A program made the translations under genes and the position numbers. The notes under the pieces were generated by a model that was given only the letters and a program-made list of their open reading frames with translations, made no database searches and had not been told where the DNA came from. This document shows positions 18,344 through 26,961 of a stretch of DNA of 29,828 bases, piece by piece (positions within the stretch are counted from its first letter, which is position 1; every line of letters begins with the position of its first letter). Source of the DNA: PWXP01 sp964487655 (lineage in GTDB: Bacteria; Planctomycetota; Planctomycetia; Pirellulales; Thermoguttaceae); NCBI GenBank assembly GCA_964487655.1, contig CAZASB010000017.1, positions 1-29,828 on the forward strand, written 5' to 3'.

Positions 18344-18497
18344 ATCAGAAACCTCCTTCAATCAAAGCGGTAGGAAAAAGAGACAACGCGTTTCCAAGCT
18401 TGTAGCAAGCGTTCACCGGGCGGCATCGCAAGCACTTGCCATTCCGGTACACGAAGGGGATCCGCCCCCAAAAACCATTACGCCATCTAGTCGATAT

Positions 18498-19238
18498 CTA
18501 GTCAACAGCCTTGATTCGGATATCCTTGAACTCAACCCAAAATGGCTTGCCTGCATGAAGCTGGAAGGCCAGAATGCCGTCGAGCAAGGCCAGGTCCGGA
18601 TCGTTGTCGGTGAAGTCAAGGATCAGGCGGTTGTTCAGGTAATGTTGGATGTGATTCCCCTTGGCCACGATGACCACGTCGTTCCACTCGTCCAGCTTGA
18701 ACAGTTTCTCGAACTCCTCGGCGTCGATCAGCGTGCCGGTGATTTGCTTTCCACCATCCTTCTCCCATGTGGCCTTTTCGCCAGCGAGGCAAATGCGGCC
18801 CCGACGCCCGCCTTCGTCATAGATGAACCCCGAAACGTTCGGCAGGATCAACTGGTTTCGGATCTCATGCTGATAGCCGCGCACGACCCATGCATTGCGA
18901 ACCTTGCCGTCGCCAATGTGCTTCGATCGGTATTGGATGCCCGAGTTGTTCGCCGCGTCCAGGCGAAAGGACAGGCGGAGTTCGAAATCGCCGGTCGTGC
19001 CGCCTTTCCAGATGAGGAACGTGTTGCCTTTGGCAGGCTTTTCGGCGGTCGTTTCACCGCGAATGGCACCGTCGCGCACCGACCAAAGCTCTGGATCGCC
19101 GTCCCACCTGGTCAGATCGGTCCCGTTGAAGATGCGGGTCATACCCTCCGGCTCGGCGGGAGCATATTGCGGCTCATCGGCAACAACAACGCTAACGGCA
19201 AACAACGCGAAAAGGCCAAACGCACACAAACGAATCAT
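18498..19238 (-). CDS. Exported DUF1080 protein (3-keto-disaccharide hydrolase-like)
   Basis: This is a 246-residue protein with a Sec signal (MIRLCAFGLFALFAVSVVVADE) followed by one DUF1080 domain, a concanavalin-like beta-sandwich. Family hallmarks are MTRIFNGTDLTRW near residue 33, GDFELRLSFRLDAANNSGIQYRS and EWNDVVIVAKGNHIQHYLNN, ending WVEFKDIRIKAV. Some relatives are annotated as 3-keto-disaccharide hydrolases and are found beside Gfo/Idh/MocA oxidoreductases, as here. This supports an oxidise-then-cleave role but does not prove it. A GGGAG site lies about 10 bases before the ATG, and a good promoter is found 58-85 bases upstream (19296-19323). Confidence 0.88.
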   Translation of the reverse strand: MIRLCAFGLFALFAVSVVVADEPQYAPAEPEGMTRIFNGTDLTRWDGDPELWSVRDGAIRGETTAEKPAKGNTFLIWKGGTTGDFELRLSFRLDAANNSGIQYRSKHIGDGKVRNAWVVRGYQHEIRNQLILPNVSGFIYDEGGRRGRICLAGEKATWEKDGGKQITGTLIDAEEFEKLFKLDEWNDVVIVAKGNHIQHYLNNRLILDFTDNDPDLALLDGILAFQLHAGKPFWVEFKDIRIKAVD

Positions 19239-19295
19239 GATTTTCTCCCAAGTTCGAGGAAAGTAGGTCCATCAAGCGGAAACGCGATCAATTCA

Positions 19296-19323
19296 ATTAT
19301 AGCCGCCTCGAACGCCATGTCCA
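19296..19323 (-). promoter_or_regulatory. Sigma-70-type promoter before the DUF1080 gene
   Basis: Read on the minus strand, TGGACA (19323-19318) and a perfect TATAAT (19301-19296) are separated by 16 bases. Transcription would start near 19289, leaving a leader of about 50 bases before the DUF1080 ATG at 19238. This suggests the last two genes of the minus-strand run can be transcribed separately from the upstream three. Confidence 0.55.
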
Positions 19324-19377
19324 GCAACCCCTGCCGACCCGCGATTCAAGCTGCCCATGGTCCGTCTCCGAAGTCAA

Positions 19378-22029
19378 TCATCTTTCCGCCGAAGAGATTC
19401 TCGCCAGACAGAAATCGTGCCGTTCCAGCGGCAGCTTGAATTGCCCGGGCGCGGTCTGTTCAATCTTCTGCCCGGTTTCAAGATTCACCGCCGACAGCTC
19501 GCCGGACAGACCGAGGCGAGCCAGATCAAGGTCAAGAGTCACCTCGCCGGCCGGGCCATAGCTGGCGACGACAATCAACGCTTCACCACCGCGGCTGAGC
19601 ACGAGTGTCTTGACTGCGGCACCGCTCGTCGTCACCGGCGACGGCTCGTCCCAATATCGAAATACGCGACAGTCCGAAAGTCCGTAGCCGAAGCTACTCA
19701 GGTGCTCGGCAATGGTCTTTCCAAGTGGCTCCCAATATAGCGGGAACTTCATCTCGTGAGTCAACGCCACACCCAATCCGCTCCGCACGAAGCGGTCGCG
19801 TTGGGGGCCCCGCAGCAAGTCGTGAATCACGCTGATGCAGCCACTCTGGAATCCGGTGCTTTGGGCCAGCAGCAGGCTGGTGTCGTCATCGAGATTCAGT
19901 CGCTCGTGAAAATCCTCCGCGGCATGGTCACCCTGATCTCGCCATTCGTGGTCCAACAGCATCGTGCCGTACGACAGCATGGGCACGATGTTCACATTGG
20001 TCATATGAATGAACGTAAGCGGCTGGCGGCCCATCTGGTGGTGCATCACGGCAATGCGCTTGGTCAATTCCCGGAAGCCCAGGATGTTCACCCCAGGATG
20101 GAGGCGGCCTTCGTCGTCGACGTAGCCTGGGCCGAATGGACTGTAGTTCGGTGCCAGGAAGTAATCGTCGAAGTAGATGCCGTCAGCGAACGTGTCGAGC
20201 ATCTTCCGGTGATAGTAGAGCACCATGTCCTGCCAGCTCGGCACCGGATCGACTGCATACGCCACGCCAGAAAACTCTCGTGGCGTTTCCAGTTTGCCAT
20301 ACGCGTTCAGTGTCCAGTCGCCAGATGGATCTCGCAGAAACCGCTCGTCGCCGGGCCATCGCGGGTCGGCAATGTCGAGTGTGCTCCACTCGTCGGCGTA
20401 CGTGCGCACCTCGTCGCCCCAGTTGATCGCCCGCGCATTGGTGTAGGGGATGGCGTAAGCCGTCTTGCCCGACGATTCGCCGCCGCGCCAACCGTCGTTA
20501 TCGAAGAAGCTCAGCGTCCAGTTGATATGTGCCCGGTAGGTATCAAGGTGCGGCTGGAACTCCGGCGACCGGAAGTGTTCGAGCCACTTTTCCGTGTAAC
20601 CGCGATCCACTTTACCCATCCGTCGGACGCGGACGAATTCGTCGTAGATGCTAAAATCTCGGAATGCCGGATAGAAGGCAAAGCATGGCCCCGCCGCGCC
20701 CCAGTAGTAGCAGGCGCCCATGAAGTTAAAGTGGACCGTATCAGTCGTTCGAGCGCCCATGCTGCCGGCCCACCAGCGGCGGAAGTTCATCGGCGTCTCG
20801 GGCATCGGCTTCGCCGGCGTGGCCATCAGCCCCATCGTGATCGTCCGCCTACGAGTCAATTCGAACGGGCGCGTCGCAATGCGAACCACTAGGGCCGTGG
20901 CCCCGTTGGTGCGGCGAATTTCCAACGTCGGTTGCACCGGATCAAGCGACCAGTCCCGATCGTTCTCGGCAAACCAGCAGATACCTCGCTCGGGACCGCC
21001 CAACCAGATATACGGCACAAAGGGGCCGGGTAACTGCCAACGCGCAACGTGGCGCGAATCCCAGACCTTCCCGTCGGCGTCAGGCTCGCCGGTATCCGTG
21101 TACTTCACGTCTCGCAGCTTGCCGCCGTAGTCCCACAGCTTGCCCTGGCCGTTAGGGACGACACCTGCGTAGTGATGCCGAAGCAAGTCGGTCACCGGGT
21201 GCATGAGCCAGGTCTCGGGCGTCTTCATCGGGATGACCAGTTGCATGGCATCCACGTTCACCACCGCCGGTTCCAGGTGCAAGACAATTTGCATCAGTCC
21301 GTCGACCTCGAAGTCAAACTCCGTGCAGCCGTGAACCGGCCCGGCGTTCCACGATGCATGACCGGCGGCGCGGTCGGCCGCCTTTTCGGTGAACGTCACG
21401 CCGTTGCCAACGGCGACGTGCGTTTGCCCACCAGACTCGATCTCAAGCCGCATGGGCCCTTCGAGTAGGTCATGCTCCTGACTTGCGACTTGCCGCCATA
21501 AACCAGTACCGTCGAGCTGATGACGGCGGAGGACGCACGCGACCGTTGCCTGCGTCTCATCCACCACCAACGGCGTGAAAGGCGGAATGACGACGCGGTC
21601 TCGGCCCAGTGGGCTGTTCTCCCACGGAAACCGCCGGCGCTCGAACGTACGGATGATCTGGCGACGGGCACCGTCGCCCGCGATCAGCGACAGGTGCAGT
21701 TCGTAGTTACCCGTATCGAGTGGCGGAACCGCCAGCGTCTCGCCGGACGCGGCGAACGGCAGACGGTCGGCGGCGCGTGCAAGCTCGGCCGCTCGTCCCG
21801 CCGCGCAAAGTTTCAGTTCCCAACGTTCGAACCGTGGCGGCGGCGTGAGTACGAGGAACCGTAGGCGATCAAGCGACGGATAGTAAGCGAAGCGGAAATC
21901 CGTACCGTCAGCCTCCTTCATCACGTCGGCCGGCTTTCGCCGCGCCGCCGGTTCGGCCTCCTCGCCACACCAGCCTAAAACTCCCAGCAACGCGGCCAGA
22001 ACCATACCAAACAAAGTGCTTCGCGCCAT
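19378..22029 (-). CDS. Large exported putative glycoside hydrolase (DUF6067/GH123-like)
   Basis: This 883-residue protein begins with a signal-like MARSTLFGMVLAALLGVLGW. I chose the ATG at 22029 because GGAGG lies about 8 bases upstream; the ATG at 22092 would put 21 polar residues before the signal. The middle (ENSPLGRDRVVIPPFTPLVVDE, LLEGPMRL) resembles the N-terminal sandwich of GH123/DUF6067-type proteins. The C-terminal half looks like a TIM barrel with acidic loops YFDDYF and LLDHEWRDQGD. It ends with a beta-rich module that contains YGPAGEVTLDLDL. The substrate is unknown and the catalytic residues are guesses. It is 117 bases downstream of the beta-helix gene. Family naming is from motif memory, so confidence in a hydrolase function is moderate. 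Confidence 0.7.
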   Translation of the reverse strand: MARSTLFGMVLAALLGVLGWCGEEAEPAARRKPADVMKEADGTDFRFAYYPSLDRLRFLVLTPPPRFERWELKLCAAGRAAELARAADRLPFAASGETLAVPPLDTGNYELHLSLIAGDGARRQIIRTFERRRFPWENSPLGRDRVVIPPFTPLVVDETQATVACVLRRHQLDGTGLWRQVASQEHDLLEGPMRLEIESGGQTHVAVGNGVTFTEKAADRAAGHASWNAGPVHGCTEFDFEVDGLMQIVLHLEPAVVNVDAMQLVIPMKTPETWLMHPVTDLLRHHYAGVVPNGQGKLWDYGGKLRDVKYTDTGEPDADGKVWDSRHVARWQLPGPFVPYIWLGGPERGICWFAENDRDWSLDPVQPTLEIRRTNGATALVVRIATRPFELTRRRTITMGLMATPAKPMPETPMNFRRWWAGSMGARTTDTVHFNFMGACYYWGAAGPCFAFYPAFRDFSIYDEFVRVRRMGKVDRGYTEKWLEHFRSPEFQPHLDTYRAHINWTLSFFDNDGWRGGESSGKTAYAIPYTNARAINWGDEVRTYADEWSTLDIADPRWPGDERFLRDPSGDWTLNAYGKLETPREFSGVAYAVDPVPSWQDMVLYYHRKMLDTFADGIYFDDYFLAPNYSPFGPGYVDDEGRLHPGVNILGFRELTKRIAVMHHQMGRQPLTFIHMTNVNIVPMLSYGTMLLDHEWRDQGDHAAEDFHERLNLDDDTSLLLAQSTGFQSGCISVIHDLLRGPQRDRFVRSGLGVALTHEMKFPLYWEPLGKTIAEHLSSFGYGLSDCRVFRYWDEPSPVTTSGAAVKTLVLSRGGEALIVVASYGPAGEVTLDLDLARLGLSGELSAVNLETGQKIEQTAPGQFKLPLERHDFCLARISSAER

Positions 22030-22146
22030 CGCATGTTCCTCCAGATAGATGAAACGCATCCTGTCAAAATCATCCCAGGCCGAATGCGGCATGTTGGCAA
22101 TCCACTGCTTACCGTTCAGTATGTTGATAGCTCAAACTGAATCGGC

Positions 22147-24495
22147 TCAATTTCTCGTGATAATGCTATTCTCGCCCGTATCAGCTGCCTCCCACAATGC
22201 CTTCTCACTTTCGACAAACATCCTTGAACAGCCGTCAAACGTGTTCCGCCGATACACGTTCCGCACCGGTTCGCCGAATTGGTCCGGGTAGAGTCCCAGC
22301 GCCGCGGAGTCGGGCTCGTCGAAACCTTGAACATGGTTTTCCTTCAGGCTAAACCGCCCGCGAACGGCAATCGCCTGCTTCACGCCGGTCGTTTCGCCGC
22401 GCGAGACCAGATTTTCGGTCAAAAACGACGTCGAGCTGCCGTAAGAGTCGAGAACAACTGGCTCAAGGCACCCGGTGATCGTGTTGTCGTGCAGCGACCA
22501 GTTGGCCAACGGCGGATAGATCGCCAATCGGTCACCCACCTTCATGGTGTACGGCTCACGGAGCGAGAACTGTAGCGATTCGGGATCGAAGCCCTCGAGC
22601 ACCGACGATGCCTTGGCCTGCGCTCCGTCCAACCAGGCGACATTCCAGCCACGGTAGCGGTGAGACTGCCGGCGCTCGAACGGAATGCCTCGGCCGGACG
22701 CGCAGAGGAACGTCCGAGGATCGACGACTTCCACGACAATTGACTCCACACGGTCGGTGGCGAGGCCCCGACCGCAACTGCGGATCAGGTTGTCGTGGAC
22801 CAGCAGGTTCACGGCCGGCTCCTTGACCAAGATTCCGGTAACGTCCGGGTCGCAGTCGCCACGGACGTAAACCTGGTTGTTCGACACAATCACTCCCGAC
22901 GCGCTCACGTTGATTCCCGTGCGTACCACCTTATTCTCGCCTAGATTCGTCAGGTCCATGATATTGCCGCTGATCGTGGCCGTATTCGTGGGAAGATGGC
23001 GGTCGTCCGCCATGCCGGTCACCTCGATCCCCGATGAGGCGAAATTGACAAATAGATTGTTGCGGATAATCACCTGCGTGGCGCCGTGGGCGGCGCGGAT
23101 CATATACCCGCCGGAGCGGCCCGCGTAGAACATGTCGCCCTCGAATACGTTGTCGGCGACGATGTGCTGTCCGGAGCCGAGCTGCTCGAGATGCTCGGCG
23201 CGGCTGCCGATATTGCCCATGGCGATTGTACCCGAATGCCGCACGTAGTTGCCGATGAACCGCACGAAACGCGACGCCCCCTCCCAGGTACATCCGCCCA
23301 CGTCCTGGATACGACAGTAAAGGACGCTCGTGTTCTCCGCGAGGTCGTTGTTGTTGAATGCGTTGCCATCGCAGTTGGTGACCGAGCAACGTAGATAGGT
23401 GAGCAGCCGCGTGTAAGCCTTGGGCTCGTTCAGTCCGCTTCGCGAGCTGCCTTGACAGTAGAATGCCTCGCAATTCATGCGGCTGGCGTGGCAGTTCTCA
23501 ATCAGTACGCGTTCGGTGTTACGGATGGTAATGGCTTGGCAGGGTTTCATGCCAACGGGCCAGCAGGCGCGACCGCTGGAGGTCCGGAAGCTCCGCCACC
23601 CAGGCCCTTCGCCAAGTCCGGTGTGCCCGACCAAGCGTAAGTTGCGCACCGTGGCCTCCGTGCCGCTGATGAGTTTCAAGCACGCGCCACGGCCTTCGGA
23701 AATGTCCAATATGGCGTTCACTCCATCGGCGCCTTCGATCACGATGCCGTTGGGGTCGGAGACGTTCAGGCTGCCGGCCAATCGGTAGTGGCCCGGAGGA
23801 ATATAGAGACGCCGCTTCTCCTTCAATGCTCGGGAGATGGCCTCCTGCAGGGCCTGCGTATCGCAGTGCCGCACAACAGCTTCCTTGAAGTCGCGCGTGG
23901 CCGGATCCTGCAACGTGAACACGTTGCCCTTGATCTTCTCGATCTTGGTGAACAACTGGTCGCGAGCAGAAAAGTCGATAATTTCGCCAGACTGCCACGC
24001 TCGCTTGGCAAGCTTGATTTCGAGCCCCGAGCTAAGCGGTTGCCAGTCGAACGTGATGGGCGTCTTGGTGCCCTTCCAGGTCCTCGCCATATCGTCGGTC
24101 CAGCGGAAGGTCGCCGGCTCCACGCCGTCGATCTCGAGGAGGTAGACCAGCCAGCTCCCACTACTGCCGTCATAACCCCGCATCTCCGCCGCATCGCCCA
24201 GCGGATTGTTGCTGAACGGGTTCTCCGGCGGACGCAGATGGCAGTAGGTGTAGTGCGGGTGACAGCCGGACACGATCACTTCCTGCCCCGCCTGGAAATC
24301 GGCCGGGTCTTGCACGGTGATCTCGCGGGAGCCAGCCGTGGCGACGCTGTTCGTCTCGACCAGCGAGCCCGAGGTCCCCAGGTCCTTCGCATTGAGCCAG
24401 CCTGGCTGCTCACTGGCGCTGACGGTCGCAAGGCCACAAACCAGAAGCATTACGATCAAGGTTGACGTCATGCAACGGCAGAGAATGGTTGACAT
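22147..24495 (-). CDS. Exported right-handed parallel beta-helix protein
   Basis: The ATG at 24495 is chosen because AAGGAGA lies just upstream; an upstream in-frame start at 24627 would overlap the previous gene. This gives 782 residues beginning MSTILCRCMTSTLIVMLLVCGLATVSAS, a Sec signal. An N-terminal region of about 230 residues precedes pectate-lyase-like repeats. The segment AISRALKEKRRLYIPPGHYRLAGSL is typical of the first turn, followed by repeats such as VRNLRLVGHTG, IRNTERVLIENCHAS, FIGNYVRHSGTI and VIIRNNLFVNFASSGIEV. Such helices bind, cleave or epimerise polysaccharides. No specific lyase or hydrolase catalytic set is recognised. It starts 23 bases after the esterase-like gene, so it is probably co-transcribed with it. 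Confidence 0.83.
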   Translation of the reverse strand: MSTILCRCMTSTLIVMLLVCGLATVSASEQPGWLNAKDLGTSGSLVETNSVATAGSREITVQDPADFQAGQEVIVSGCHPHYTYCHLRPPENPFSNNPLGDAAEMRGYDGSSGSWLVYLLEIDGVEPATFRWTDDMARTWKGTKTPITFDWQPLSSGLEIKLAKRAWQSGEIIDFSARDQLFTKIEKIKGNVFTLQDPATRDFKEAVVRHCDTQALQEAISRALKEKRRLYIPPGHYRLAGSLNVSDPNGIVIEGADGVNAILDISEGRGACLKLISGTEATVRNLRLVGHTGLGEGPGWRSFRTSSGRACWPVGMKPCQAITIRNTERVLIENCHASRMNCEAFYCQGSSRSGLNEPKAYTRLLTYLRCSVTNCDGNAFNNNDLAENTSVLYCRIQDVGGCTWEGASRFVRFIGNYVRHSGTIAMGNIGSRAEHLEQLGSGQHIVADNVFEGDMFYAGRSGGYMIRAAHGATQVIIRNNLFVNFASSGIEVTGMADDRHLPTNTATISGNIMDLTNLGENKVVRTGINVSASGVIVSNNQVYVRGDCDPDVTGILVKEPAVNLLVHDNLIRSCGRGLATDRVESIVVEVVDPRTFLCASGRGIPFERRQSHRYRGWNVAWLDGAQAKASSVLEGFDPESLQFSLREPYTMKVGDRLAIYPPLANWSLHDNTITGCLEPVVLDSYGSSTSFLTENLVSRGETTGVKQAIAVRGRFSLKENHVQGFDEPDSAALGLYPDQFGEPVRNVYRRNTFDGCSRMFVESEKALWEAADTGENSIITRN

Positions 24496-24518
24496 CGGCG
24501 GGTTCTCCTTTGTTCGTG

Positions 24519-26705
24519 TTATTGTGGCTTCTCGCTTGGCACCGGCTTGCCAAGCACGTCGAAAGGCGCCTCGATCCGCACCTTTTCGGCACCGGCAAGC
24601 ACGATGAGGTCGGGCAGGTCGTAGCACCTCAGGGCGCCATGAACGACGTTGACCAACTGATCGAAATTGTCAGGTGAACGGACGACTTCCCCCCAAGACG
24701 CAATCATATTGTGCAACCATACCGACGAGAATCGCTCGGGATCGAGCGCCGCGGCATGCAGGGCGGGAATCGCCGCTTCACCAATGGCGACCAAACGCAA
24801 CTCGTTCGACACGTCGCCAATCATCTGGTAGCTTGCGAGAAACCGGCTCCAGGCCGCCACGTCGGCAACCCGCATGCCGACGTAGGTACGTCCGGTCAGG
24901 TAGGCCAGAAACACCTCTTGCCCGTCCCGCCCAAACTTGCCGTACCCGTAATCCCGCCGTCCATGCCCAGTCTCGGTCTCGCCAATGCCCCGCAACTCGG
25001 CCGCCAGGACAAGCTGCCCCTGCTTGACGAGTTGTTCAATCGGGCCGCCCGGCGCAGCGTCGACCTTCATGCTCTGGCCGTGCAGGTAGAGCACCGCCGG
25101 ACCTTTGCGCTCTGCGGGAACGAAGGCCAAGGCAGGCAGTTCGATCCCTGATTCGGGCGTGAGAGCCAGCTTCTCGATCGTGTAGCCGTCACGCTGAATC
25201 ACGCCAACCGATCGATGTGGCGCCATCTCTTGCCCGGCAGGCTGGGCCTCCATTTCCACCATGCCGTCGATCGTCGTACGGACCAGCGCCCGTCGCTCGT
25301 CGTCACGCAGTTTCTCCCATGCCTCAATACGTTGTGCGCGCAGTTCCTGCTCGTATTCGGCATTGATCTGGAATGCCGATTTCTCTCCCTCCACGAGTAG
25401 CATCTGACCGTCGGGCGTGCAATACAGGTTCTCTTGGGTCCAGTCGCCCTCATTCAACTCACGGGTCTGCACGTCCGTCATCGGATCGGGCAACGAGGCC
25501 GGATCGACCTCCTCAATCACCTTATCCCCGCCCAGAAGCCAACGATACAACCAGCGCGCGGCAGCCTCGCGCTGTTGCAGATGAAACCCATGCGGCAAGT
25601 CGGCGTCGTTCATATCGACGCGTTCGGGATATCCGAGCCTCGAATAAAACTCCTTCGACTCGCGGAAGACGTCCCACGTACCGTCAACGTCGAACGTCGC
25701 GTCGCGACGGCCGGCACCAATGAGGGTGGGCTTGGGGGCACGCATCATCACGTAGTCGGCCTGATCCATGCCGAAGGCGATCTGGCCGAAGATGTTCTGC
25801 TCGGCGTCCTGGGCCCCGCGCGAGTCGATCAGCTTCCGGAAGGTCGTCAGGTAACAGACCGACGCGGCGGCGACGATGCGATCGTCGAGCGCCATGAGAT
25901 AGGCCGTCAGCGTGCCCCCACCGGAATTGCCCGTGCAGCCAATCTGCTCGGCAAGGATGTCGTCGCGGCTCTGCAGGTAGTCGATCGCCCTCATGCCATC
26001 CCACACCCGATACTGGGCAATGTTCGATCCCAACAGGATACACCCGAGGCCGATGGCCGTATGCTCCTGGGTACACAGATACCGCACCCGCGGATGCGGC
26101 ACGGGGAGACGGTACGTAACCATCGGAAAGACTTCGTGCTCGTTTTCGAAGTCGAGCATCTGATACCGCTCGCCCTGGCCGATGGGGTCATAACAGAGGG
26201 CAGCGATGCCGTGACGGGCAAGTAGCATGCAAATGCGCTGGTAGCCACCCGCCGCCTTGCCGTCGTGGCTGTGACCGCACGGAACAATCACCCCAGGATA
26301 GGGCCCCTTCGATTCCGGCAGGTACAGATTCGCCGTAACGTGGAAACTGGGGCGACTCTCGAAAACGACCTTCTCGATACGATACCCCTTGCCGCCAAGT
26401 TGCCCGACGATTCGCGAGTTCAGAGGCGTACGTTCCGGAAATCCGCCGAGTTGACGCACGAAGAAGTCGCGTCTCGCGGTCTGCCACTTCAGGCAGTCGG
26501 CTCGACTCTTGAGCGACAGGAACGTCTCGCGGCGTTTGTCGACCTGCTCGTGGAACTGCTGCTTCAGGTATCGTTCAAGTAGTTCTCCCGGAGCTACGCC
26601 GTCTGGAGTTTCCGTAAGGACGGTCAGGTCGTCGTCGGCCAGGGCAGCGGCGCTAAAGGCCAGCAGCGGGACCAACAGCAAGAGCTTCGCGCAGGTCGGA
26701 TTCAT
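24519..26705 (-). CDS. Exported two-module alpha/beta-hydrolase, acetyl-xylan-esterase-like
   Basis: This is a 728-residue paralogue of the 9241-11286 protein with a clear Sec signal, MNPTCAKLLLLVPLLAFSAA. The ATG at 26705 has GGAGG about 8 bases upstream; the ATG at 26726 would add residues before the signal. Module 1 has the elbow IGCTGNSGGGT (Ser261), an acidic loop GRRDATFDVDGTWD and LPHGFHL. Module 2 (from about residue 500, PAVLYLHGQSM onward) has AIGEAAIPAL at the elbow position and no serine, so it appears inactive. Probable role: deacylation of an exported or extracellular glycan, inferred from the family. It is the first gene of the minus-strand run, with a promoter at 26764-26792. 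Confidence 0.86.
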   Translation of the reverse strand: MNPTCAKLLLLVPLLAFSAAALADDDLTVLTETPDGVAPGELLERYLKQQFHEQVDKRRETFLSLKSRADCLKWQTARRDFFVRQLGGFPERTPLNSRIVGQLGGKGYRIEKVVFESRPSFHVTANLYLPESKGPYPGVIVPCGHSHDGKAAGGYQRICMLLARHGIAALCYDPIGQGERYQMLDFENEHEVFPMVTYRLPVPHPRVRYLCTQEHTAIGLGCILLGSNIAQYRVWDGMRAIDYLQSRDDILAEQIGCTGNSGGGTLTAYLMALDDRIVAAASVCYLTTFRKLIDSRGAQDAEQNIFGQIAFGMDQADYVMMRAPKPTLIGAGRRDATFDVDGTWDVFRESKEFYSRLGYPERVDMNDADLPHGFHLQQREAAARWLYRWLLGGDKVIEEVDPASLPDPMTDVQTRELNEGDWTQENLYCTPDGQMLLVEGEKSAFQINAEYEQELRAQRIEAWEKLRDDERRALVRTTIDGMVEMEAQPAGQEMAPHRSVGVIQRDGYTIEKLALTPESGIELPALAFVPAERKGPAVLYLHGQSMKVDAAPGGPIEQLVKQGQLVLAAELRGIGETETGHGRRDYGYGKFGRDGQEVFLAYLTGRTYVGMRVADVAAWSRFLASYQMIGDVSNELRLVAIGEAAIPALHAAALDPERFSSVWLHNMIASWGEVVRSPDNFDQLVNVVHGALRCYDLPDLIVLAGAEKVRIEAPFDVLGKPVPSEKPQ

Positions 26706-26763
26706 TTGGGCGCCTCCAGATGGCACGGTTGTCGATAACGAGCTTCACTCCACCTCGTTCCCG

Positions 26764-26792
26764 ATTCTGCCATGATGGGAGGGCGATGTCAA
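26764..26792 (-). promoter_or_regulatory. Sigma-70-type promoter of the minus-strand operon
   Basis: Read on the minus strand, a perfect TTGACA (26792-26787) and CAGAAT (26769-26764) are 17 bases apart. The predicted start near 26757 leaves about a 50-base leader before the esterase-like ATG at 26705, which has its own GGAGG site. This is the best promoter candidate for the whole 26705-19378 run. Confidence 0.6.
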
Positions 26793-26805
26793 TCTCGGCG
26801 AGTTA

Positions 26806-26827
26806 CCCCCAAATCGAGACTTGGGGG
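26806..26827. promoter_or_regulatory. Perfect 7-bp inverted repeat in the divergent control region
   Basis: CCCCCAA (26806-26812) and TTGGGGG (26821-26827) flank the 8-base ATCGAGAC. It is 14 bases upstream of the operon -35 box and 135 bases upstream of treZ. This is a plausible regulator-binding site; there is no T-run, so a terminator is unlikely. No regulator gene is present in the window to pair with it. Confidence 0.35.
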
Positions 26828-26961
26828 GTGCCGAAGTGCCAGACTTTGCGTACACTTAACGTAGCCTCGATCGTCGGCAGGCCGCAAACTGAAGGAACGC
26901 CCACTTACGTCCGACGGAGCATGCGTCCGAGCCACTGGATTGGATCTGCAAAGGACATGCG

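Noticed and set aside
19148..19166. CGGCTCGGCGGGAGC looks like the repeat at the lipA 3' end
   Set aside because: It encodes APAEPEG inside the DUF1080 N-terminus just after the signal peptide, and the second unit and hairpin of the repeat are absent, so chance similarity is more likely.
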